Shown in pieces: positions 36,805 to 45,293 of a stretch of 64,000 nucleotides of DNA (within the stretch, counting starts at the first letter, position 1; each line of letters begins with the position of its first letter). The position numbers were made by a program, and so were the translations under genes. Location of the stretch: positions 93,094 through 157,093 of the forward strand of contig NZ_LZSX01000063.1 in NCBI RefSeq assembly GCF_001665835.1. Reading direction: 5' to 3'. The notes beneath the pieces are model-generated. The model was not told the origin of the DNA. It saw only the letters and a list, made by a program, of their open reading frames with translations, and ran no database searches. The stretch is from Mycobacterium colombiense (GTDB taxonomy: Bacteria; Actinomycetota; Actinomycetes; Mycobacteriales; Mycobacteriaceae).

Positions 36805-38037
36805 CTACAGAATCGCCCCGGCCTGCTTCGCCTTGGCGATGTCGTCCCATTCCAAGTCCAGTTCCAGCAGGATCTCTTCGGTGTGTTGCCCGTGCTCCGG
36901 GGCACGCGCGGGAGACGGTGGTGTCTCATCGAATTGGACTGGCGCGGCGACGATTCGGTACTTCTCGCCCTGATCGTCGACATTGGTGATCACATACCCA
37001 TTCGGTTCGACCTGCGGGTCGTTGAGGGTTTCCCGTGGGGTCGCGAGCGCACCCCACACGCCTGGCTCGTCCTCGAGCACCACCTGCCAGTGCGCGAGGT
37101 CGTGACTCGCGAATCTGTTCGCCAGCAGCTCGGTGGCCGCTGCCGCATTGGCGATCAAGTTGCTGGATGGGACGAATCGCTCGTCGTCGGCGAGTTCCGC
37201 CAGACCCATGCGCTCGCAGAAGCCCACCCAGAATTTGTCGGGCTGTAAGAACACCAGCTGGATCCACCTCTCGTCTTTCGTCTTGTACCGGTTGACGAGC
37301 GGATTGATGGCCAGACCCGGCGGTGCGCCCGGGATGCCATCGATGCCGAAGAAGTCGGCCGCACAAATCGACGGCGCTATCGACCACATCGCCTGCGCCA
37401 GCAGCGAAGAGTCGACAATCGCCGGTTCGCCGGTGCGTTCCCGGTGAAACAGCGCGGCGCACACCCCGCCGGCCAGCGTCGCGCCGCCCTGGAGGTCACC
37501 GAAGCCGGGCCCCTGGACCGCGGGCGTCTCGCTGCCGAATGGGGTGAGCGTGTAGGCGACGCCGCCGCGCGCCAGATACGTCGCCGCATCGAATCCGCCG
37601 CGATCGCGGTCGGGACCGCGGACCCCCAGCCCGGTGCCGCGCGCGATGATGATCTTCGGGTTGAACGCGCGGATGTCGTCGACGGTCAGCCGGGCCCGCT
37701 CGAGTGCGCCGGGCAGCCAATTGGTCATGAACACATCGGCACTGGCCAGCAGACGGCCGAACAACTCGCGCCCCGTTTCCGACTTGATGTCGATGGCGAT
37801 GCTGCGCTTGCCGCGGTTGCCCAGCTCGAGGATGAAGTCGGCATCCGGGCGAGCCGCCTGCCGGGTGAACCCGCCGACGACCAGCGCGCGGCCGGGGTCG
37901 CCCGTGACGACGCCCTCCACCTTGATGACGTCGGCGCCCCAGTCCGACAGGGCGGCACCGGCGGAGGGCACGTAGGTCCACGACGCCAACTCGACAACCC
38001 GCACACCTCGAAGGACTCCGCCGTGCACGTCAGACAT
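36805..38037 (-). CDS. CaiB/BaiF-type CoA-transferase (class III)
   Basis: A 410-residue class III CoA-transferase that would move CoA between carboxylic acids. The N-terminal VRVVELASWTYVPSAGAALSD and DVIKVE segments are typical. The likely Asp nucleophile lies in GPGFGDLQGG. ATG 38037 is preferred since GAGGGGG precedes it; ATG 38061 is also in frame. It is divergent from the SDR that starts the plus-strand catabolic operon (284 bp between starts) and probably belongs to that pathway. Confidence 0.88.
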   Translation of the reverse strand: MSDVHGGVLRGVRVVELASWTYVPSAGAALSDWGADVIKVEGVVTGDPGRALVVGGFTRQAARPDADFILELGNRGKRSIAIDIKSETGRELFGRLLASADVFMTNWLPGALERARLTVDDIRAFNPKIIIARGTGLGVRGPDRDRGGFDAATYLARGGVAYTLTPFGSETPAVQGPGFGDLQGGATLAGGVCAALFHRERTGEPAIVDSSLLAQAMWSIAPSICAADFFGIDGIPGAPPGLAINPLVNRYKTKDERWIQLVFLQPDKFWVGFCERMGLAELADDERFVPSSNLIANAAAATELLANRFASHDLAHWQVVLEDEPGVWGALATPRETLNDPQVEPNGYVITNVDDQGEKYRIVAAPVQFDETPPSPARAPEHGQHTEEILLELDLEWDDIAKAKQAGAIL

Positions 38038-38073
38038 CGCCAACCCCCTCGTCACCGCCATTCCTTGCTATTT

Positions 38074-38084
38074 TAGATATTCTA
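38074..38084. promoter_or_regulatory. Small AT-rich palindrome in the catabolic divergent promoter
   Basis: TAGATATTCTA is a perfect palindrome (4-bp arms, 3-bp centre) 37 bp upstream of the CoA-transferase start, in the only AT-rich patch of the 283-bp divergent region. It may be an operator or a -10 element. Evidence is weak. Confidence 0.3.
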
Positions 38085-38320
38085 GCTAGTCTTGGGCGTA
38101 GTGATAGCCCATCTGCAGGTCAGCGCAGTTTTTCGTGGAAGTGATGCGATGGAGCCGACCGAAGGTCGCATTCCGACGCCCGCCGCGGTGACCGTGTGCC
38201 GCGATGCGGCGCGGACGGGCGAAAAGTCGATTCAATCCCGCCGCAATATCAGTCGTGACAACGAATCCCGTTGGGCCCCAATGCGGGTCGTGATGTAGAC
38301 ACGCGGACGAAGGACGGGCG

Positions 38321-39184
38321 ATGGGCAGAGTGACGGGCAAGGTGGCCGTGATCAGTGGCGCCGCGCGCGGTCAGGGCCGCTCACATGCGCGGATGCTGGC
38401 CGCCGAGGGTGCCGACATCATTGCCGTGGACCTCTGCACGGACATCGACACCAATGAGTATCCCCTGGCCCGCCCCGAGGACCTGGACGAAACGGCACGG
38501 CTGGTGGAGAAGGAGGGCCGGCACGTCCACACCGCGATCGCCGACGTCCGCGACCGCATCGCCCTGTCCGCGGCCATCGACGAGGGCGTCGCCGAATTCG
38601 GGCACCTCGACGTCGTGGTCGCCAACGCCGGCATCTGCCCTCTGACGGCGGGCCTGCCACCGAAGGCTTTCGCCGACGCGGTGGACGTGGACCTGGTGGG
38701 CGTGCTCAATCTCGTCCACGCCAGCCTCAAACACCTGCAGTCCGGCGCATCGATCGTCGTCATCGGTTCCAACGCGGCCTTCATGTCGTCGATGAACACC
38801 ACCGGCATCGACGGGGGCCCCGGCGGGGCCGGCTATGCCTTCGCGAAATTGGCTGCTGCGCACTATGTCAACGACTTCGCCCTGGCGCTCGCCCCGTTCT
38901 CCATCCGGATGAACGCGGTGCATCCCACGAACGTCAACACCGACATGTTGCACAGCCCGCCGATGTACCGCGCCTTCCGGCCCGACCTGAAGGAACCGAC
39001 CCGCGAGGATGCCGAACCCATCTTCCCGTTCGTCCAGGCGATGCCGATCCCCTACGTCGAACCCGAGGACATCAGCGAGGCGGTGCTGTTCCTCGCCTCC
39101 GACGCCGCCCGCTATATCACCGGCCAGCAGCTCCGCGTGGACGGCGGCGGTTTCCTCAAAGTCAAGCCATGGTCGGGCGCATGA
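38321..39184 (+). CDS. Mycofactocin-type SDR family oxidoreductase
   Basis: A 287-residue short-chain dehydrogenase with the non-exchangeable-NAD signature of the TIGR03971 mycofactocin-coupled group: GAARGQGRSHA for cofactor binding, IIAVDLC, the acidic insert after it, and VANAGI. Catalytic Ser in VIGSNAAF and Tyr-Lys in GYAFAK. Such enzymes oxidise alcohols and pass electrons to mycofactocin. It is the first gene of the rightward catabolic operon, 43 bp before the E1-alpha gene. Confidence 0.88.
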   Translation: MGRVTGKVAVISGAARGQGRSHARMLAAEGADIIAVDLCTDIDTNEYPLARPEDLDETARLVEKEGRHVHTAIADVRDRIALSAAIDEGVAEFGHLDVVVANAGICPLTAGLPPKAFADAVDVDLVGVLNLVHASLKHLQSGASIVVIGSNAAFMSSMNTTGIDGGPGGAGYAFAKLAAAHYVNDFALALAPFSIRMNAVHPTNVNTDMLHSPPMYRAFRPDLKEPTREDAEPIFPFVQAMPIPYVEPEDISEAVLFLASDAARYITGQQLRVDGGGFLKVKPWSGA

Positions 39185-39227
39185 CCGCGATGGCACCAAA
39201 CAGACCGCGCCGCAACGGGGATACGCG

Positions 39228-40208
39228 ATGACCGACGACCGCTCCGTCCAACGGCGCCTCTACGCGCTCATGGTGCTGATGAAGGCGGCCGACGACCGGC
39301 TGTCCAAGGGCATCGGCACCGGGGAGTTCATGTGCGTGTACTGGCCGTCGCGCGGCCAGGAGGCGATCGCAGCCGCGATGGGTGTCGCGCTGCGGCCCGA
39401 CGATCAGCTGGTGACCACCTACCGCGGGCTGCACGACCTCATCGGCAAGGGGGTGCCGCTCGAGGAGATCTATGGCGAAATGATGGGCCGCACCGTCGGG
39501 GCGAGCCGGGGCAAGGGCGGCACCATGCACATCGCCAAACCCGAAGTCGGCGTGATGCTTTCGACCGGCATTGTCGGCGCCGGGCCGCCGGTGGCCGTGG
39601 GACTGGCGATGGCCGCCAAGCGCAAGGGGCTCGATCGGGTCACCGTGGTGAGCTTCGGTGACGGTGCCACCAACACCGGTTCCTTTCACGAGGCCGCCAA
39701 CATGGCCGCGCTCTGGTATCTGCCGATGGTGTTCGTCTGCCAGAACAACCTGTACGCGGAGATGACGCCAACCGGTGACACCATGAAGCTCGAGCGGGTG
39801 GCCGATCGGGCCGCCGGATACGGGATGCCGGGTGTGCGCGTCGACGGCAACGACCCGCTGGCGGTGAGAGCCGCGCTCGAGGAGGCGCTGCGGCACGCAC
39901 GCGACGGCGCAGGCCCAACCTTCATCGAGTGCGTGACATTCCGCTTCCGCGGCCACTACTTCGGCGACCGGATGCCCTACATACCCGCCGAAGAACTCGA
40001 GGCGGCGATGGCCGCCGACCCGGTGCCGCGCTTCCGCCGGCACCTCGTGGACACCGGCGTGTGCGGCGAGGACGAACTCGCGCAGATCGACGAGGAGGCG
40101 GTGGCCACGGTGGAATCCGCGCTGCAGACCGTGATGAACGCGGATCCAGCGACGGCGGACGAGCTCGACCGGGACGTGTATGCGACCCCGATCGGGTTCC
40201 CGGTCTGA
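39228..40208 (+). CDS. 2-oxoacid dehydrogenase E1 alpha subunit
   Basis: A 326-residue thiamine-diphosphate enzyme subunit like acetoin or pyruvate dehydrogenase E1-alpha. The ThDP motif runs from GDGATNTG (about residue 144) to CQNN (about 174). The ATG at 39228 is chosen because homology (VQRRLYALMVLMKAADDRL) begins there. It pairs with the E1-beta gene 10 bp downstream. No E2 acyltransferase or E3 is present in the window, so the acyl acceptor is likely the small lipoyl protein encoded next to it. Confidence 0.9.
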   Translation: MTDDRSVQRRLYALMVLMKAADDRLSKGIGTGEFMCVYWPSRGQEAIAAAMGVALRPDDQLVTTYRGLHDLIGKGVPLEEIYGEMMGRTVGASRGKGGTMHIAKPEVGVMLSTGIVGAGPPVAVGLAMAAKRKGLDRVTVVSFGDGATNTGSFHEAANMAALWYLPMVFVCQNNLYAEMTPTGDTMKLERVADRAAGYGMPGVRVDGNDPLAVRAALEEALRHARDGAGPTFIECVTFRFRGHYFGDRMPYIPAEELEAAMAADPVPRFRRHLVDTGVCGEDELAQIDEEAVATVESALQTVMNADPATADELDRDVYATPIGFPV

Positions 40209-40218
40209 GGATTTGGCG

Positions 40219-41217
40219 ATGGACGACGAAGAGATGACGATGCGCGAGGCGCTGAACCTCGCGCTGGATCAGGCGCTCGCGGCCGACGATCGGGTGTTCC
40301 TGCTCGGCGAGGACATCGCCGATCCCGGCGCATCCGGGCCGACCGCGGGGCTCTCGACCAAGTACGGCCACGAACGCGTCCTGGACACCCCTATTTCGGA
40401 GGCCGCGATCCTGGGTGCGGCCATCGGGGCCGCCATCGACGGTCTGCTGCCCGTGGCCGAGATCATGATCATGGATTTCATCGGCATCGCCGCCGATCAG
40501 CTGATCAACAACGCCGCCAAACTGCGGTTCATGACGGCCGGACGAACATCCGCGCCGATCACCGTTCGCACCCAGGTGTACGCCGGCCTGGCCACCGGTG
40601 CGACGCATTCGCAGAGCCTGGAAGCGTGGTTCATGCACATCCCCGGGATGAAGGTGATCGTGCCGTCCACCCCGCGCGACGGCAAGGGGCTGCTGACGTC
40701 GGCGATCTTCGACCCCGATCCCTGCCTGTTCATCGAGACCATCCGGTTGCAGAGCAAGAAGGGTCCAGTCCCCGTCGAACCCGGCTTCTCAATCCCGCTG
40801 GGCCAGGCCGAGATCAAGCGGCCCGGCACCGACGTCAGCCTGATCGGCTACGGACGCTGCGTGCACGACGCGCTCGCCGCCGCGGCCACGCTGGCCGAAC
40901 AGGGTCTCAGCGCCGAGGTCGTCGACCTGCGCACCCTGGTGCCTCTCGATGTCGAGACCATCGTCGAATCCGTCCGGCGCACTCGCCGGGCCGTCATCGT
41001 GCACGATGCGGTCCAATTCGGCGGTCCGGGAGCCGAAATCGCCGCAACGCTGTCAACCGAACTGTTCGGCGAACTCGCCGCCCCCATTGAGCGGGTCGCC
41101 GCGCGGTTCGTGCCGAACCCGGCCGCGGCGGCGCTCGAGGCACAGGTGTATCCGTCGCCGGCGCGCATCGTGGCAGCGGCCCAGCGCACCTGTGAGAAGG
41201 CGAAGGTGCATGGCTGA
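40219..41217 (+). CDS. 2-oxoacid dehydrogenase E1 beta subunit
   Basis: A 332-residue E1-beta subunit (transketolase central and C-terminal domains). Characteristic segments are VFLLGEDIADPG, TPISEAAILGAAIGAAI and AEIMIMDFIGIAADQLINNAAK. It forms an alpha2beta2 E1 with the preceding product. ATG 40219 is the start; it overlaps the lipoyl gene by 8 bp at its end. Substrate specificity (acetoin, pyruvate or branched 2-oxoacid) cannot be read by eye. Confidence 0.9.
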   Translation: MDDEEMTMREALNLALDQALAADDRVFLLGEDIADPGASGPTAGLSTKYGHERVLDTPISEAAILGAAIGAAIDGLLPVAEIMIMDFIGIAADQLINNAAKLRFMTAGRTSAPITVRTQVYAGLATGATHSQSLEAWFMHIPGMKVIVPSTPRDGKGLLTSAIFDPDPCLFIETIRLQSKKGPVPVEPGFSIPLGQAEIKRPGTDVSLIGYGRCVHDALAAAATLAEQGLSAEVVDLRTLVPLDVETIVESVRRTRRAVIVHDAVQFGGPGAEIAATLSTELFGELAAPIERVAARFVPNPAAAALEAQVYPSPARIVAAAQRTCEKAKVHG

Positions 41218-41455
41218 CTTCATCATTCGCATCCCACGCGTCTCGGTGGCGGTTTCCGAGGCCGAACTCACCGGCCTGTTGGTCGGGGCGGGTGAGCACG
41301 TCGAAGCGGGCACGCCCATCTACGTGATCGCCACCGAAAAAGTGGAACAGGAGATCGAAGCGGGAGCATCCGGCACCGTGCGCTGGACGGGCCAGGTCGG
41401 GACCACCTACGACATCGGCGCCGAAATAGGCGTCATCACGACGAAGAAAGGGTAA
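41210..41455 (+). CDS. Free-standing lipoyl-domain protein
   Basis: An 81-residue protein made only of one biotinyl/lipoyl-attachment domain, with K44 in ATEKVEQ as the predicted lipoylated lysine. It lacks the subunit-binding and CoA-acyltransferase domains of a normal E2. It overlaps E1-beta by 8 bp and is 5 bp from the crotonase gene, so it is part of the same operon. It likely carries the acyl or aldehyde-derived group produced by this E1. Confidence 0.88.
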   Translation: MADFIIRIPRVSVAVSEAELTGLLVGAGEHVEAGTPIYVIATEKVEQEIEAGASGTVRWTGQVGTTYDIGAEIGVITTKKG

Positions 41456-41460
41456 GCCCT

Positions 41461-42333
41461 ATGGATCTCAACGAGACCCGCGAGAGAATCATCTTCGAAA
41501 AAGAGGGCCCGATCGCCCGCATCACCCTGAACTGGCCGGAGAAGGCCAACGCTCAAGACCAGAAGCTGGCCGAAGAGGTCGACGCCGCGCTGCTGGACGC
41601 CGACCGCGACTACGACATCAAGGTGCTGGTCCTCAAGGCCAACGGCAAGGGCTTCTGCTCCGGGCACGCGATCGGCAACAACGCCGTCGATTATCCGTCG
41701 TTCGTGGAGAACGCCATGGTGACGGGCCACCCATGGAAGGCGCAGTCGGACCTCTTCGTCAAGCCCACCCTGAACCTGTGGGAATTCTCCAAGCCCACCA
41801 TCGCGCAGGTGCACGGCTACTGCGTGGGCGGTGGCACGCACATGGGCCTGACCACCGACATCGTCATCGCGTCGGAGGACGCCTACTTCTCCTACCCGCC
41901 GCTGCAGGGGTTCGGCATGCCATCGGGCGAATGTTCCATCGAGCCTTGGGTGTTCATGAACTGGCGCCGCGCCGCCTACTACCTGTTCACCGCGGAGGTG
42001 ATAGACGCCAAGAAGGCGTTGGAGGTCGGCCTCGTCAACGAGGTCGTCCCGCGAGACAAGCTCGACGACCGCGTCGACGCGATCGCCCGCCACATCGCCC
42101 AGGCACCATTGACGACACTGATGCTCACCAAGGCCAACCTGAAGCGCGCCTGGGAGCTGATGGGCATGCGGGTGCACTGGCAGAGCTCCAACGATCTCGT
42201 CGCGCTCGCCTCGATCAGCAAGGACGTGCAGCAGCTGATTCAGACCGTGTTCAAGGACAAGGTGCTGCCGTCAGAGCACGCCCGCCGCCAGGCCGCGGCC
42301 GCCGCCCACACCGACGGCGCCGCAGCAACATAG
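41461..42333 (+). CDS. Crotonase-fold protein without canonical catalytic glutamates (1)
   Basis: A 290-residue enoyl-CoA hydratase/isomerase-superfamily protein. The oxyanion-hole segments are visible (KGFCSGHA and VGGG). The first hydratase glutamate (GGGCEL in rat hydratase) is H127 here (GGGTHM), and the second (QPE) is P147 (YPPL). It is therefore unlikely to be a simple enoyl-CoA hydratase; a hydrolase, isomerase or C-C cleaving role is possible. It closely resembles the product of 47025-47900, sharing RAWELMGMRVH near the C-terminus. It lies in the operon between the lipoyl and acyl-CoA synthetase genes. Confidence 0.85.
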   Translation: MDLNETRERIIFEKEGPIARITLNWPEKANAQDQKLAEEVDAALLDADRDYDIKVLVLKANGKGFCSGHAIGNNAVDYPSFVENAMVTGHPWKAQSDLFVKPTLNLWEFSKPTIAQVHGYCVGGGTHMGLTTDIVIASEDAYFSYPPLQGFGMPSGECSIEPWVFMNWRRAAYYLFTAEVIDAKKALEVGLVNEVVPRDKLDDRVDAIARHIAQAPLTTLMLTKANLKRAWELMGMRVHWQSSNDLVALASISKDVQQLIQTVFKDKVLPSEHARRQAAAAAHTDGAAAT

Positions 42334-42341
42334 GCCCACCG

Positions 42342-43871
42342 GTGAACATCGCCGATCACGCGATCACAGCCCCACAGTCGCCGGCACTGGTGACCGACGG
42401 CGGCGCGATCTCGTTCGGCGAACTGCATGCCCGCAGCCAGCGGGTGGCCGCTGCGCTGCACGAGGTGGGGCTGCGCCGCGGCGACGGTGTGGCCCTGGTC
42501 CTGCCGAACCGGCCGGAGTTCTTCGAAATAACCTGGGGCGCTCAGCTTTCCGGCCTCTACTACACCGCGGTGAACACCCATTTCCTGCCCGACGAGGTCG
42601 GCTACGTCATCGACGATTCGGACGCCAAGGCGGTCTTCGTCGATGCCTCGATGTCCGAATTGGCCGCGCACATCCGCGAGGCCAACGCCGCGGTGATCGC
42701 CCACATCGCGGTCGGCGGACCCTTGCCGGGCTGGCGATGCTACGAGGACGCGTTGGCGGCGGCGGGCGACGCCCCACCGGCATCGGACGGGTCGGAGATG
42801 CTCTATTCGTCCGGCACCACCGGACGGCCCAAGGCGGTGCGGCGGCCGCTTCCCGTCGACGGCAACGGATCCTGGGCGCAGTCGGTGCTCGAGCTGGCGC
42901 TCATCCACAAGTACGGGATGGGCCCGTCGAGTGTGTATCTGTCGCCCGCGCCGCTGTATCACGCGGCAGGGGTGAACTACACCATGGCGGCCAACCGGGT
43001 GGGCGCCGCGTCGATCCTCATGCGCAAGTTCGACGCCGAAACGGTGTTGCGTCTGATCGAGACCCACCGGGTGACCCACGCGCAGTTCGTGCCGACGATG
43101 TTCGTGCGCATGCTCAAGTTGCCCGCGGCGGTCCGGGAACGCTATGACGTGTCGAGCCTGCGGTGCGTCATTCACGCGGCGGCGCCGTGCCCGGTCGATG
43201 TCAAACACCGGATGATGGAGTGGTTCGGGCCCATCATTCACGAATACTACGGTGGCACCGAGGGATTCGCGGGGACCACGATCGGGCCGCAGGATTGGCT
43301 CGCGCATCCCGGTTCGGTCGGGATTCCGATGGCCCCGGTGCACGTGGTCGGCGAGGACGGGCAGGAACTGCCCGTCGGCGAATCCGGCGAGCTCTATTTC
43401 GAAGGCGGGCCCGACTTCGAATACTTCAAGGATCCCGCCAAGACCGCATCGGTATACAACGACCGTGGATGGCGATCGCTCGGCGATATGGGCTATGTCG
43501 ACCGGCACGGGTTCCTGTATCTCACCGACCGGTCCACGTTCATGATCGTCTCCGGCGGGGTCAACATCTACCCGCAAGAGGCGGAGAATCTGCTTGTCAT
43601 GCACCCGAAGCTGGTCGACGCGGCGGTATTCGGCGTCCCCAACGACGAATTCGGCGAAGAGGTCAAGGCCGTCGTGCAGCCGGCCGACGGCGTGGTCCCC
43701 GGACCCGAGCTCGCGGCCGAACTCGTCGAATACTGCCGTGCCCACCTGGCCGGGTACAAGTGCCCGCGCACCGTCGAATTCGACACCCTGCCCCGCGACC
43801 CGAACGGGAAGCTCTACAAGAGACGCATCCGCGACCGTTACTGGCAGGGGCGGGTATCGCGGATCTTGTGA
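42342..43871 (+). CDS. Acyl-CoA synthetase (AMP-forming)
   Basis: A 509-residue ANL-superfamily ligase. The P-loop motif is YSSGTTGRPKA, the adenine-binding motif YYGGTEG, the hinge YLTDRSTFMIVSGGVNIYP, and the catalytic lysine near GKLYKRRI. It would activate a carboxylic acid as acyl-AMP then acyl-CoA. The start is GTG 42342, 8 bp after the crotonase stop. Its position suggests a role in feeding the acid intermediate of this operon into CoA-linked degradation. Confidence 0.9.
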   Translation: MNIADHAITAPQSPALVTDGGAISFGELHARSQRVAAALHEVGLRRGDGVALVLPNRPEFFEITWGAQLSGLYYTAVNTHFLPDEVGYVIDDSDAKAVFVDASMSELAAHIREANAAVIAHIAVGGPLPGWRCYEDALAAAGDAPPASDGSEMLYSSGTTGRPKAVRRPLPVDGNGSWAQSVLELALIHKYGMGPSSVYLSPAPLYHAAGVNYTMAANRVGAASILMRKFDAETVLRLIETHRVTHAQFVPTMFVRMLKLPAAVRERYDVSSLRCVIHAAAPCPVDVKHRMMEWFGPIIHEYYGGTEGFAGTTIGPQDWLAHPGSVGIPMAPVHVVGEDGQELPVGESGELYFEGGPDFEYFKDPAKTASVYNDRGWRSLGDMGYVDRHGFLYLTDRSTFMIVSGGVNIYPQEAENLLVMHPKLVDAAVFGVPNDEFGEEVKAVVQPADGVVPGPELAAELVEYCRAHLAGYKCPRTVEFDTLPRDPNGKLYKRRIRDRYWQGRVSRIL

Positions 43872-43892
43872 TGTGACACAAGGGATGACGAG

Positions 43893-45293
43893 ATGGCTAT
43901 AGGAATGGGCAACGAGATCTCCAACACCTCGCGCCGGCCGGGGGCGAATTGGACGCCGCTACCGGTGCCATGGGCGGTCCAGACCGCCGATCGAATCCCC
44001 AAGCAGCGCTACTACGACCCGGACTTCTACGCACTGGAAGCGGAGATGTTCTGGCCGCGGGTATGGCAGATGGCGTGCCGGCTCGAGGAGATCCCCAAGC
44101 CCGGCGATTTCGTCGAATACGAAATCCTCGACGAGTCGATCATCGTGGTCCGGGTGGACGGCGACACCGTGCGCGCCTACCACAACGCCTGCCGCCATCG
44201 CGGCGTGAAGCTGGTGGAGGGCAACGGGAATCGGCGCACCTTCGTATGCCCATTCCACGGCTGGTGCTGGGGCATCGACGGCCGCAACACGTTTGTCCTG
44301 CAGCCCGAGGCGTTCGCCGCAGAGAACATGGCCGACGACGACCTGCGGCTGGTGTCCGTGCGCTGCGAGCTCTGGGGTGGTTGCGCGTGGATCAACCTCG
44401 ACGACGACGCACCGGCTTTGCGTGACTGGATGGAGCCGTTCGCGACGATCTACGACGCGTGGCAGGTGGAATCGCTGCGCGTGGAGTGGTGGCACTCGTG
44501 CCTGCTGCCGGTGAACTGGAAACTGGCGACCGCGGCGTTCATGGAGGGCTACCACGTCCCGCAGACCCACCCGCAGCTGCTGCCGTCCGCGCAGACCGGC
44601 GAGCCTTCCGCGGCAGTGCATCCCGTCGTCGCGAGCAGCCTGTATTTCATGCGCACGCTCGGTGACGGCATGGGTGGCATGACGCACGAAAACGACATCC
44701 GCATCGCCGAGGGCCTGCAGAACATCGAGTTGCCGGCCGACGCCGCCGCGGCCATGGCGGCGTGGCGCTGCGCGCTCAACGACGCCGTCGTCAACTGGCA
44801 CCGCGCCCGCGGCAGCGGCATGCCCGATCTCAACGACCTGGTCCGCCGCGGGATCACCGACGCGATCGGATTCGCCTTCCCGCACCACTTCATCCTGCCG
44901 ACCTACAGCAGCGCATCGTCGTATCGCATCCGTCCGCTGGGACCCGAGGAGACGCTGTTCGAGATCTGGTCCCTCACCCGGTTCCCGGCGGACGCCTCGG
45001 CGGGCAAACCCACGCCGCCCGAACCGATGGCGCCCGACGATCCGCGCTGGCCGCCCATCCCCGCCCAGGACTTCTCCAACCTGCCCAGGCAGCAGAAGGG
45101 GTTGCACTCCAAGGGCTTTGAATTCATGCGCCTGTCCGACCAGATCGAGGGCCTGATCTCGAATTTCGAACGGGTCATCGACGGTTTTCTGGCCGGCCTG
45201 CCGTACGCCACCCTGCTGCCCGCCATCCAGAAGACCAACACCACCATCGATGTACCGATCGCCGATCTCGGCTTCGGCTCGGAGACGCCATGA
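43893..45293 (+). CDS. Rieske non-heme iron oxygenase, large subunit
   Basis: A 466-residue ring-hydroxylating oxygenase alpha subunit. Rieske ligands are C100-x-H102 and C119-x2-H122. The mononuclear iron site includes H221 and H226 in FMEGYHVPQTH. It is longer than KshA-type steroid hydroxylases. No small subunit or dedicated reductase gene is adjacent. It overlaps the following flavoprotein gene by 4 bp, indicating functional coupling. Confidence 0.9.
   Translation: MAIGMGNEISNTSRRPGANWTPLPVPWAVQTADRIPKQRYYDPDFYALEAEMFWPRVWQMACRLEEIPKPGDFVEYEILDESIIVVRVDGDTVRAYHNACRHRGVKLVEGNGNRRTFVCPFHGWCWGIDGRNTFVLQPEAFAAENMADDDLRLVSVRCELWGGCAWINLDDDAPALRDWMEPFATIYDAWQVESLRVEWWHSCLLPVNWKLATAAFMEGYHVPQTHPQLLPSAQTGEPSAAVHPVVASSLYFMRTLGDGMGGMTHENDIRIAEGLQNIELPADAAAAMAAWRCALNDAVVNWHRARGSGMPDLNDLVRRGITDAIGFAFPHHFILPTYSSASSYRIRPLGPEETLFEIWSLTRFPADASAGKPTPPEPMAPDDPRWPPIPAQDFSNLPRQQKGLHSKGFEFMRLSDQIEGLISNFERVIDGFLAGLPYATLLPAIQKTNTTIDVPIADLGFGSETP

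Noticed and set aside
41461..42333. Annotation as a standard enoyl-CoA hydratase.
   Set aside because: The fold is right, but both glutamates needed for hydration are replaced, so only the superfamily name is supported.
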